From Pedobacter kyungheensis (GTDB lineage: Bacteria > Bacteroidota > Bacteroidia > Sphingobacteriales > Sphingobacteriaceae): 64,000 bases of DNA. Under the pieces are notes generated by a model. That model was not told where the DNA came from and made no database searches. It saw nothing but the letters and a program-made list of their open reading frames with translations. The position numbers were made by a program, and so were the translations under genes. This document shows, piece by piece, positions 45,557-54,086 of the stretch. The stretch lies in assembly GCF_000812965.1 (NCBI RefSeq), contig NZ_JSYN01000001.1, forward strand, positions 167,501 to 231,500, written 5' to 3'. The number at the start of each line of letters is the position of its first letter. Within the stretch, counting starts at the first letter, position 1.

Positions 45557-46756
45557 TTAGTTAAATATTTCTGCCAGCTTTTTGTCCATGGCTTCATCGC
45601 CTTCGCCACCACCGCCATACCGGCCAATGATCACTCCGTTTTTATCGATTAAAATTTTGGTAGGAAGCGTATGGATTGCATAAGGTTCGCTAATGTCGGC
45701 TGATTTATCGTAACCCGTTTGTGTTCGTTTCAAACCGCGCAATACATGTTTCCAGATACCTATCTTATCCTGATCTACAGCTTTTTTCCAGGCAGCAAGA
45801 TTACTGTCATCGTCTGATACACCAATGATTTCCAAGCCTTTATCTTTGTATTTATTATAGAGACCAATTAAATGAGGATTGACCTTGCGGCAAGGCACAC
45901 ACCAGCTCGCCCAGAAATCGAGCAGCACATATTTTTTACCTTTAAAATCGGCCAGGCTAATCGGCTGTCCATTGATATCGTTCACCGCAAAAACCGATGC
46001 CACGCTACCTGGCGAACCACCTTCAAGGCTTTTGATCTCTTTTCCAATCTCTTTGCCATATTCACTATTTTTAATCCGGTCAGAAAGTCTGGTATAAATG
46101 GCCTTGCCCTCGTTAAGCGGCATGCCACTTACTTTCCAACGCAATAAATATGCGGTGAGATAAGAATCTGGATGAGTTTTAATAAAAGACATGTCTACCT
46201 TGTCCATCTCTTCCCTAACCGGATCCATCCGGTCTTTGGCCTGGGTGGCTATTTCTTTAAGGGCTTCAAGTTCTTCTTCTGTTTTTCCTGCTTTTTTGGC
46301 ATTGATGTAAGCCATGTTAGCGTTGTTATATGCAGCAGAAAGCACGTTCATTTGATCGATCTGGTCCTTTTTTTGTTTTTTCAGCGCTGTCGATTCATCC
46401 TGTGTTGCCGAACCTGTTACTTTTAATGCACTGAAGTGGCCTGCATTAAGTTCAATAGTTAAATTTCCAGGGGAAAGGAAAAACATACCCCGGTTGGGAT
46501 CATCGAAATCCCTGCCAGCTTTGTCGCTCGAAATGTAGGCTTCAACAGGTTCTGTTAAAACTCCTTTAAATGCAAAAGTTCCGTTTTGAACCGCAGCACT
46601 ATCCTGCACAAACTGCTCATCATTAATCCTGTATGAAAGCTTAATTTTCCCTGTAGTAATTCCTTTTATCTTGCCCTGTAGCGTAAAGCCTGCTTCCTGT
46701 GCCTGGGTAGCCCATACCGTAATGAGCAAGGTGAATGTTATCAGATATTTTTTCAT
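45557..46756 (-). CDS. TlpA-family thioredoxin with DUF4369-like domain, first of three
   Basis: 399 residues, the longest of the three. Signal peptide ends near TQAQ (20). DUF4369-like domain (GFTLQGKIKGITTGKIKLSY), a long Lys/Glu-rich linker (~120-185) likely helical, then the thioredoxin domain from ~250. Redox motif WCVPC, Cys286/Cys289, followed by RKVNPHL; cis-Pro region IHTLPTKILID. It follows SusD by 47 bp. Periplasmic thiol-disulfide exchange is expected; the client is unknown. Confidence 0.9.
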   Translation of the reverse strand: MKKYLITFTLLITVWATQAQEAGFTLQGKIKGITTGKIKLSYRINDEQFVQDSAAVQNGTFAFKGVLTEPVEAYISSDKAGRDFDDPNRGMFFLSPGNLTIELNAGHFSALKVTGSATQDESTALKKQKKDQIDQMNVLSAAYNNANMAYINAKKAGKTEEELEALKEIATQAKDRMDPVREEMDKVDMSFIKTHPDSYLTAYLLRWKVSGMPLNEGKAIYTRLSDRIKNSEYGKEIGKEIKSLEGGSPGSVASVFAVNDINGQPISLADFKGKKYVLLDFWASWCVPCRKVNPHLIGLYNKYKDKGLEIIGVSDDDSNLAAWKKAVDQDKIGIWKHVLRGLKRTQTGYDKSADISEPYAIHTLPTKILIDKNGVIIGRYGGGGEGDEAMDKKLAEIFN

Positions 46757-46803
46757 GTTATATTTTTTATCAACCAGTTTATGCTGGCCTGTGGTTAAAT
46801 CAA

Positions 46804-48237
46804 TTAATTAGCTGCGTAGCCTGTATTTTGTTCGCCAAACTCCGGATTGTAGCGAAATTCGTTGAGTGGAACAGGTAAAATGTATTGAATCTGGCTCGAA
46901 ATGCTGGGTTTGTAAATTTTCACTGTTTCGAAAGGCAACCGAAGTAAAGCCATCCATTCACTTCCGTCTTCTGCCACAAGGCTTCTCGAAATTTCCTTAT
47001 AAATCTCTTCCAGAAGCGCAGCAGGGCTTGCAGCAGTGGTAACAGCCTGATAAGGAGCATTCACCACTGTTAAACCAGCTTTTTCCTGAATAAGGTGAAC
47101 CAGTGTTTTGGCATCTTCCAAACTTCCGCCAGCGCGTACAATGGCTTCTGCTTTGAGCAGGTAAACTTCTGTTAAACGGAAGGCGTAATCGGTTTCGCTT
47201 GTAACAGATGGCGTGCCCCCTACCACCTGATATTTGGTAAAATAATAGGTATTGGGTGCCGAAGTTGAGGGATTGGCGATGCCAATTACCCAGCCCTGGC
47301 GGGGATCACCCGCATATAAATCTCTTAACTTGCTTTTGGCTACATAAAGGGAAGAAGCACCAGGCCAGTACTGCCTGCTTTTGCTGTAAGGGTCGGCCGC
47401 CTGGAGTGCCTGCGGTTTAATGCCTAAAATTACTTCTTTACTGGCAAGCGCAGCGGTACGGAAAAGGTTCTGCTGGCTGCTTTCCAATACATACGGACTA
47501 TTTTGAAGGATATTATCGGCCAGCTTGATTACTTCGGCATAATCGCCGGCGGCTCCGCGGTTAATCAGCACCCGCATCTTCAATGCCATTGCAGCCCATT
47601 TTGTAGCGTAATAGCCTGGATTGTTTGCTGGTCCGTTAGCAATAGATTCGTCAAGATCGGCTAAGATAAAATCAAAACTTTCTTTTACTGTACTTCGTTT
47701 TTTGGTGATATTGCTTAAGGTAGAAAGCTCATCGCGAAGCAATACCCCCTGGGTACTGTTAATTTTATACCACTCGGCATAATAGCTTAGCAGTTTGAAA
47801 TGAGCATAAGCCCGGATAAACTTAGCTTCGGCTAGTATTTCCTTTTTACGGTTAGCTGTAAAGGCATTATCGGCCAATGCATTTACTCCTTTAATTACTC
47901 CGTTAGCGGCATTAAGGGCTTTATATGATTCTTCCCAGTAAACACCCGATACGCTTGTGTTTTGATTATCTTCTTGCGGAAGCGGTCCATATCCGTACCC
48001 CAGATAGCCGGCTAATGTTGCAGGCAGGAGCTGGTGTTGTTGCCAGTTAGCCCTTGTGGTAGTGGCATTGGCAAAGTTGTAATATGCACCATTTAAGGCA
48101 ATTTGAGCCGTTGCCTGATCAAGAATGGTATTTTCTTCGACCTTGGCATTTTTAGGCAATGCCCCCAGCTCTTTTCCACAGCTATAGAGTACCGTAAGCA
48201 CCGAACCCAACAGCAATAGTTTATATAATGTTTTCAT
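46804..48237 (-). CDS. SusD/RagB family lipoprotein (locus 2)
   Basis: 477 residues. Lipoprotein signal VLYSC (Cys20). SusD landmarks: LDQATAQIALNGAYYNFANA, AEAKFIRAYAHFKLLSYYAEWY, and the C-terminal YKEISRSLVAEDGSEWMALL. The LVAEDGSEW segment is a variant of the common RR-E-A-EG-R pattern. It is 40 bp after SusC and 47 bp before the first TlpA gene. Surface ligand binder of the SusCD complex; ligand unknown. Confidence 0.93.
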   Translation of the reverse strand: MKTLYKLLLLGSVLTVLYSCGKELGALPKNAKVEENTILDQATAQIALNGAYYNFANATTTRANWQQHQLLPATLAGYLGYGYGPLPQEDNQNTSVSGVYWEESYKALNAANGVIKGVNALADNAFTANRKKEILAEAKFIRAYAHFKLLSYYAEWYKINSTQGVLLRDELSTLSNITKKRSTVKESFDFILADLDESIANGPANNPGYYATKWAAMALKMRVLINRGAAGDYAEVIKLADNILQNSPYVLESSQQNLFRTAALASKEVILGIKPQALQAADPYSKSRQYWPGASSLYVAKSKLRDLYAGDPRQGWVIGIANPSTSAPNTYYFTKYQVVGGTPSVTSETDYAFRLTEVYLLKAEAIVRAGGSLEDAKTLVHLIQEKAGLTVVNAPYQAVTTAASPAALLEEIYKEISRSLVAEDGSEWMALLRLPFETVKIYKPSISSQIQYILPVPLNEFRYNPEFGEQNTGYAAN

Positions 48238-48277
48238 GTTTATTGTTTTGATATTAGTAAATACCTGGTTGATCTGA

Positions 48278-51200
48278 TTATAAGCCTATTCTTACGCCAA
48301 CACTAAACTGCCTTACATAGGGATATCCGCCCGAATCGCTGTACCCGCCAATTAAGCTGTAAGGGTCGTTACTGGTTTCGGGATCTACCCCCGGATAGTT
48401 GGTAATGGTGAATAAATTAGTAGCTGAAACATAGGCAGACAAGCCATTAATCTTTAACCTGTCGGTAAGTTGCTTAGGCAACTGATAAGCAAAGGTTACC
48501 GATTTTAACTTAATGAAAGAGGCATCGTACACGTTGTTACTGGCTGCATAGGCATAAGAGCTTTGGCCCTGTATTAAACGGGGCCTCGTGGCATTGGGGT
48601 TATCCGGTGTCCAGCGCCCGAGGATAGCCACGCCTTTATTGGTTCTTTTACCCATATCCTGATTTTGCACATCGGCCAGGTAATAGATGTCGCCACCGTA
48701 AGAGAAAGTAGCCAGCGCCGTTAAACTAAATGCGTTATAGCTTAACCTGTTGGTATAACCGCCATAGTATTTGGGTTCGGCACGGCCAATAATATCATCT
48801 TTGAAATAGCGGTAACCGCCTCCAATATCTTCCAGAATATAGCTGGCATCGCCAATGCCCAGATAAGGATAACTGCCAAACATGGCAAGCAGGTTACCGT
48901 TTTTATAGGCATTTACCTCTGCCTGGGTACTTAAAATTTTATCGAATACCCGGCCGTAAAGCAAACCAATAGGCTCGCCAACTTTTAACACGGTATTGCC
49001 GTATTGATAAACCTGCGGATTATTGGGATCGGAAACATCGTTAGATAAGGCCAATACTTTAGAGCGGTTACCTGAGATATTTAATGTTCCGGACCATTGA
49101 AAGTTTTTATTTCGGATAAAATCTCCGCTTAGTTCGAGCTCCAGTCCGCGGTTGCGAATATTGGCAATATTAGCGGTTACACCTGTATAACCCGAACTGG
49201 CCGCCACGGTAATCGGGAAGAGCACATCTTTGGTACGCTTTTCATAATAACCGAATCCACCACGAAACCTGCCGTTGAAAAAAGAGAAGTCAATTCCGGC
49301 GTCACGCTGTAACGTAGATTCCCATTTTAAGCGGGGGTTGCCCAGCTGACTGGGCGAAAGGCCATTGAGTCCGGCATAGGAAACCGGCGAATAAAGGGTA
49401 TAAAATAAATTATCGCCAATGTTTTGCGTTCCGGTATAACCTGCACTTGCACGTAATTTAATTTCGTCGATCCATTTTACATTTTTTAGAAAGTTTTCTT
49501 TAGAAATTCTCCATCCCAATCCGCCTGAGGGGAAATAACCTACCCGGTTGGCTTCAGGAAACTTAGAAGATGCATCTGATCGGCCGGTAAAGGTAAAAAG
49601 ATACTTATCGTAAAGGTTGTATGCTGCACGCATGTAAAAACTCAGCAGCGAATTCTGATCTGATGTGCCGGTAGCCGGAAGGGTTACCGCAGCCGACGAC
49701 AGGTTGTTCAAATAGGTATCATCGGGAAAGCCCTGACCGCTTGCAGAAAAAGCATTTGATTTGGTAATCTGCAACGAAGTACCGAATACCACATTTAACC
49801 TGTTGTTTTCGTTAAAATCCTTGTTATAAGTAAGGGTATTTTCAAAAAACGTATTGGTTTGCTGCGATTGTGATTGTGTTGCAATACCATTGTTAGAGCT
49901 GCCCGATCCGTTTGAAGTGGCTATTGATGCAGTACTGGGGATATAATTGGTTTGGCGGTAGTTGTTGTAGTTTATGGCTACCGAACTTCTGAATTTTAAA
50001 TCTTTCAGGATATCATATTCGCCGGCAATGCTTCCGATCAGAAAGATCGCGTTAGAACGGTTAACGCCTTTGGTTAATACCAGCGGATTTTGAAAGCCCT
50101 CATAAGCGTAAGCCCCCAAAGTAGCAGGATCGATAACTTTAACACTGCCATCTGCATTGAAAGGTTCGACCGTTGGAGGTGCAAACATGGCCTGGGTGTA
50201 AATTCCGTTGGTAATGTTGTTGGTCATGAAACCATAATCGAGGTTGGTATTAAAACGTAACTTCTTACTGATTTCATTATCCAGACTTATTTTTCCGGCT
50301 ACCCGCGAATAATCTGTTCCAATTACCGTACCCTGGTTTTTATTGTATGTAACAGAACTGTAGTAGGTAGATCCAGTTCCGCCACCCCTTACCGAAACAT
50401 CGGCATTATAGGTAAACGCATTGCGCAACACCAAATCCATCCAGTCGGTATTGGCCGTACCAAAATAGTTCGGATCGTTGAGTATCTGCGTAGCCAGGGC
50501 GTTAGGTGCAAGAACAGGTACTGCCGCCGCACGGGCATCATTCAGGTTTTTTGCAGCTTCCTTTACCACGGCTATATATTGGTCTCTGTTTAATACCTTT
50601 TCCTTTTCAGGCATTGATAAACCGCTATAATAGTTGGCTTCGAGTACTGGTTTCTGATTGGATTTTCCTTTTTTAGTGGTAATAATTACCACGCCGTTCG
50701 CAGCACGAGAGCCGTAAATAGCTGTGGCAGATGCATCTTTTAGGATATCGATTGTCTCAATATCGTTGATATTAAGCCCCCCTAAGCTGTTTAAACCACG
50801 GGCAAAAGAGCCCGCAACAGTAAAATTAGGATCATCGTTACCACCTCTTTCTACAGGACTCACAATATCTGCCGCTCCTGCCTGGTAACGGTTTTGCACC
50901 TGCACCTGTACCCCGTCAATGATGTAAAGCGGATCGTTTCCGCACATGAGCGAAGTTCCGCCCCTGATCCTGATCTTGGCAACCCCACCGGGAGAACCAT
51001 CGGCCTGCACAACCTGCACACCAGCAGCCTTTCCGGTAAGTGCCTGGTCTATCGTGGCAAAAGGTACATTGCGTACTTCTTTCATATCTACCGATGATAC
51101 TGATCCGGTTAAATCTTTTCTGCGTGCAGTACCATAGCCCACCACCACAGTTTCCTGAAGTTTATTCTCCCGAAGCTGCAAATTCACCACCATATTTGCA

Positions 51201-51784
51201 CTTACCGGCTGTTCTTTGGTGCTATAGCCAACATAAGAAAAAATCAGCGTGGCATTTGCAGGTACATCAATGGTAAAAAAACCTTGTGCATTGGTACTCA
51301 CGGTATTTTTTAAATTACCTTTTTCCCTAACGGTTACCCCCGGAATGGGCCTTCCATCTTCATCTACTACCCTGCCGTGCATATCGGTGTTTGCAAACAC
51401 CTCTTTAATGCGATCCAGTATAGAGGTTGATTTTTTGTTTAAGACAATAATTTTGTCTTTAATGGTATAATCGAATTGTTGGTCGAATACCTTTTTCAAT
51501 ACTTCATTCAGGTCCTGATCTTTAACATTCACGTTCACTTTGCCCGCCGATTCGAGCAACCGGAAGTCGAACACAAAGTCATATCCTGTTTGGGTTCTGA
51601 TTTTGGTAATGATAGATTCGAGAGAGGCATTTTTTTCATTTAAGGTTACTTTTTGGCCAAAAGAAGCCGCCGAAACCTGTAATAAAGTGGCTGTGAGGAT
51701 AAAGATGACCAATTTCATAGTCAATAGGATTTTATTAGGCAGCCGCAGCCGGGCCATGCCTAGGTTAAAAGCATAAATTTGCAT
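48278..51784 (-). CDS. SusC/RagA TonB-dependent receptor with STN signalling domain (locus 2)
   Basis: 1168 residues; the ATG at 51784 gives the usual N-terminus of STN-SusC proteins (MARLRLPNKILLTMKL, then VIFILTATLLQVSA). STN domain ~45-115 (NEKNASLESIITKIRTQTGY), carboxypeptidase-like domain (~135-205, MHGRVVDEDGRPIPGVTVRE), plug (VVVGYGTARRKDLTGSVSSV) and barrel ending QFSVGVRIGL. The STN domain and the FecR/sigma genes upstream indicate ligand-triggered cell-surface signalling. First gene of the operon SusC-SusD-TlpA-TlpA-TlpA. Confidence 0.94.
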   Translation of the reverse strand: MQIYAFNLGMARLRLPNKILLTMKLVIFILTATLLQVSAASFGQKVTLNEKNASLESIITKIRTQTGYDFVFDFRLLESAGKVNVNVKDQDLNEVLKKVFDQQFDYTIKDKIIVLNKKSTSILDRIKEVFANTDMHGRVVDEDGRPIPGVTVREKGNLKNTVSTNAQGFFTIDVPANATLIFSYVGYSTKEQPVSANMVVNLQLRENKLQETVVVGYGTARRKDLTGSVSSVDMKEVRNVPFATIDQALTGKAAGVQVVQADGSPGGVAKIRIRGGTSLMCGNDPLYIIDGVQVQVQNRYQAGAADIVSPVERGGNDDPNFTVAGSFARGLNSLGGLNINDIETIDILKDASATAIYGSRAANGVVIITTKKGKSNQKPVLEANYYSGLSMPEKEKVLNRDQYIAVVKEAAKNLNDARAAAVPVLAPNALATQILNDPNYFGTANTDWMDLVLRNAFTYNADVSVRGGGTGSTYYSSVTYNKNQGTVIGTDYSRVAGKISLDNEISKKLRFNTNLDYGFMTNNITNGIYTQAMFAPPTVEPFNADGSVKVIDPATLGAYAYEGFQNPLVLTKGVNRSNAIFLIGSIAGEYDILKDLKFRSSVAINYNNYRQTNYIPSTASIATSNGSGSSNNGIATQSQSQQTNTFFENTLTYNKDFNENNRLNVVFGTSLQITKSNAFSASGQGFPDDTYLNNLSSAAVTLPATGTSDQNSLLSFYMRAAYNLYDKYLFTFTGRSDASSKFPEANRVGYFPSGGLGWRISKENFLKNVKWIDEIKLRASAGYTGTQNIGDNLFYTLYSPVSYAGLNGLSPSQLGNPRLKWESTLQRDAGIDFSFFNGRFRGGFGYYEKRTKDVLFPITVAASSGYTGVTANIANIRNRGLELELSGDFIRNKNFQWSGTLNISGNRSKVLALSNDVSDPNNPQVYQYGNTVLKVGEPIGLLYGRVFDKILSTQAEVNAYKNGNLLAMFGSYPYLGIGDASYILEDIGGGYRYFKDDIIGRAEPKYYGGYTNRLSYNAFSLTALATFSYGGDIYYLADVQNQDMGKRTNKGVAILGRWTPDNPNATRPRLIQGQSSYAYAASNNVYDASFIKLKSVTFAYQLPKQLTDRLKINGLSAYVSATNLFTITNYPGVDPETSNDPYSLIGGYSDSGGYPYVRQFSVGVRIGL

Positions 51785-51834
51785 ACTTTTGTTTAGGTTT
51801 GAGTTGATTGGAAACTGTTGCTAAATATTTCTGA

Positions 51835-51893
51835 TTCCCGATTTCGGGAAGGGCTCAAACTCACGGATAGTGGTGTTCGCAGCACCATTATCC
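51835..51893. other. Two adjacent hairpins in the FecR-SusC gap (locus 2)
   Basis: TTCCCG-ATTT-CGGGAA (51835-51850) is a perfect 6-bp hairpin. GGATAGTGGTG and CACCATTATCC (51865-51893) pair over 11 bp with one G-U and a 7-nt loop. They lie 50-110 nt upstream of SusC, comparable to the hairpin at 11110-11135 in locus 1. No T-run follows on either strand. Confidence 0.45.
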
Positions 51894-51987
51894 TTCATTA
51901 AAGCCCTGTTTTTCCGTTAACTCTGCTGTCGTAGATTTCTTTTCATTTTAGTTAGTTTGGTTTTTAGTTGATATGATTTATTGGTTA

Positions 51988-53136
51988 TTAATTAGGCAGA
52001 ACGGTTACTTTTCTGTCTTCTATTTTAAATCTGAGATGTCCGGCCTCTGCCAGGCGTTCCAAAACTGCCGCTAAGGATTTGGTTCTTGAAATGCGGCCTA
52101 TGAGCGGAATATGCTTAATTTCTTCATCCTGATAGCTCACTTCTACGTTATACCAGCGTGCAATAATCGTCATCACATTTTCGAGTGGTTCGGCCCGAAA
52201 ATAAAACTCATTTTTAACCCAGGCCATTTCACTTTCCAGATCTGCTTCAACTACTTTAACCGATCCTGCTTTGTTAACGGCCAGCTCGCCCGGTTTCAGC
52301 AAATAACTGTTATTAATCTTAACGCTTCCTTCCAGTAAGGTTGTTCTGGTTCCTGCAGTTTGATTATAATCGTTTACATTGAAATGCGTGCCCAATACCC
52401 TAATTTCCTGCCCTGCTGTTTTAACAATAAATGGATGACTCTTATCTTTAGTAATTTCAAAATAGGCCTCTCCAGATAGTTCAACCGACCTGTTTTTCAT
52501 CCCTGCAAATGTTGAAGGATAAATGATAGAAGAAGCTGCATTCATCAAAACCACTGAGCCGTCTGGTAAAATCACTTTAATCTTCTCGCCATTTGAGGTG
52601 GCCAAACGGTTGTAAGCTATTTGCCCGCCCGGCCTACAAGTAGTTTGACAGATAATTTCGCCATTCTGATGTTTTACGATCACTAATCCGGAAACATCGT
52701 CGGTTTTTCCCGAAGTCATATCGTTAATGTATATCTTTTTCCCACCGGCCAGCGTAAGTGTTGCCCCGTTTTTTCCGGCTGATATATCCTGCGTAAAATC
52801 TACCGCAGGGGCTGTACTCAGGCTGTAAATTAAAATCCCCAAACCAACAATAACAGTTAGTGTAGCTGCTATGGCTATATTGATCCATAATTTCCGCAGA
52901 CTAGTTTTGCTGTCGCCATGGCTAAATATCTGTTCCAGGATCCGGGTACTTTGGCTCTCCGTTAGCTGATGCTCATCAACCTGATTTTGAATAAGCTCTT
53001 CCAGCAGGGTATCTATCTCCTGTTCATAACTGGGATCATCTACAAAATCCCATAGTTCCATTTCATCAAGTTTTGTTGCCTTTGCCGATAAGTACAGCTG
53101 CAATAATTCTTTAAGCCTTGTTGTCTGGATTGCCAT
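51988..53136 (-). CDS. FecR-type anti-sigma factor (locus 2)
   Basis: 382 residues from the ATG at 53136; the frame is open to a GTG at 53166, which was rejected because the ATG gives a normal anti-sigma N-terminus (MAIQTTRLKELLQLYLSAKA). One membrane segment (~90-110, IAIAATLTVIVGLGILIYSL). Periplasmic FecR domain with IKVILPDGSVVLMNAASSII, GEAYFEITKDKSHPF and HFNVNDYN; C-terminal DUF4974 tail LENVMTIIARWYNVEVSYQD. Partner of the sigma factor 103 bp upstream and of the STN domain of the downstream SusC. Confidence 0.92.
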   Translation of the reverse strand: MAIQTTRLKELLQLYLSAKATKLDEMELWDFVDDPSYEQEIDTLLEELIQNQVDEHQLTESQSTRILEQIFSHGDSKTSLRKLWINIAIAATLTVIVGLGILIYSLSTAPAVDFTQDISAGKNGATLTLAGGKKIYINDMTSGKTDDVSGLVIVKHQNGEIICQTTCRPGGQIAYNRLATSNGEKIKVILPDGSVVLMNAASSIIYPSTFAGMKNRSVELSGEAYFEITKDKSHPFIVKTAGQEIRVLGTHFNVNDYNQTAGTRTTLLEGSVKINNSYLLKPGELAVNKAGSVKVVEADLESEMAWVKNEFYFRAEPLENVMTIIARWYNVEVSYQDEEIKHIPLIGRISRTKSLAAVLERLAEAGHLRFKIEDRKVTVLPN

Positions 53137-53239
53137 AGCGTTAATTTTACTTTCGTATTTAAACACATTGACACCAATCGCGCCGGGCCGGGGTATATCA
53201 AAAAGAAATTATTTTATAAACACCTGAATATCAACAAGA

Positions 53240-53830
53240 TTATTTCATCAACACCATTACCAGCAGTGGAAAAGCAATGGCATTTTTCTTCAGGTGCTCT
53301 CTTATTTTCTTCAGTGCCAGCCGCATGTGTACATGAACGGTTTGAGGAGAAATTCCCATTTGTTTGCCTGCTTCCTCATATTTTAATCCTTGCTGATGAC
53401 AAAGCTGATAAGCCAGTTGTTGTTGCGGAGAAAGTCCGGAAATAGCCTGGTCTACTATTTTTAAAGTTTCACGGTAATCGAGTTGCTCGAGTGTTGATAC
53501 TTCCGACTCCTCTTCTGCGTGTGCTAAATCTAAACTGAGGTTAGCTTTTTTAGAAAGATCGCGCAGTACATTAAATGCACGGTTGCGCACCAGCCTGTTT
53601 AAATAGGCTCCAAAACTTTCAATTTCCCCTAAACGCTCTCTGGTATTCCAAACATTTAAAAAAACATCCTGAACAATTTCTAAGGCAAGGTCTTCTGAAT
53701 GGGTAATGCGCCTGGCAAAGCTGAAAACAAAATTTTGATAATGATTAAAAAGGCTCGTAAATGCGTGCCTGTCGCCTCTCGTTATGTTGATTAACAATTC
53801 CTTTTCATTTAAAAGTGGGGAGACAGACAT
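53240..53830 (-). CDS. ECF RNA polymerase sigma-70 factor (locus 2)
   Basis: 196 residues from the ATG at 53830; the longer frame begins at TTG 53869 and was rejected. Region 2: FTSLFNHYQNFVFSFARRIT, then SEDLALEIVQDVFLNVW. Region 4: LSPQQQLAYQLCHQQGLKYE, then EAGKQMGISPQTVHVHMRLA. The C-terminal end is hydrophobic (FPLLVMVLMK), as in many Bacteroidota sigma/FecR pairs. Predicted to transcribe the SusCD-TlpA operon when released by FecR. Confidence 0.92.
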   Translation of the reverse strand: MSVSPLLNEKELLINITRGDRHAFTSLFNHYQNFVFSFARRITHSEDLALEIVQDVFLNVWNTRERLGEIESFGAYLNRLVRNRAFNVLRDLSKKANLSLDLAHAEEESEVSTLEQLDYRETLKIVDQAISGLSPQQQLAYQLCHQQGLKYEEAGKQMGISPQTVHVHMRLALKKIREHLKKNAIAFPLLVMVLMK

Positions 53831-54086
53831 TCGCGGGATTTTGTATTCTAAATTTAATAAAACATTCAATAATAATAAAAAAGTGACTGTTTCTGCCGAT
53901 AATCTGAAGAAAAATTGTAAAGAGATTTGTCCTTATTTCTTAGTTGAAAGCCATATTTCCTAAACTTATGCCCTGCTCATGATTGAGTAAAGCGAATAAT
54001 CGTGTATTAATTTGGATAGCTGGCATGAATAGCTTCGTACATTAGTAACTTTAACCATTAAACCAAAATCTCTACTAACCAATAAA

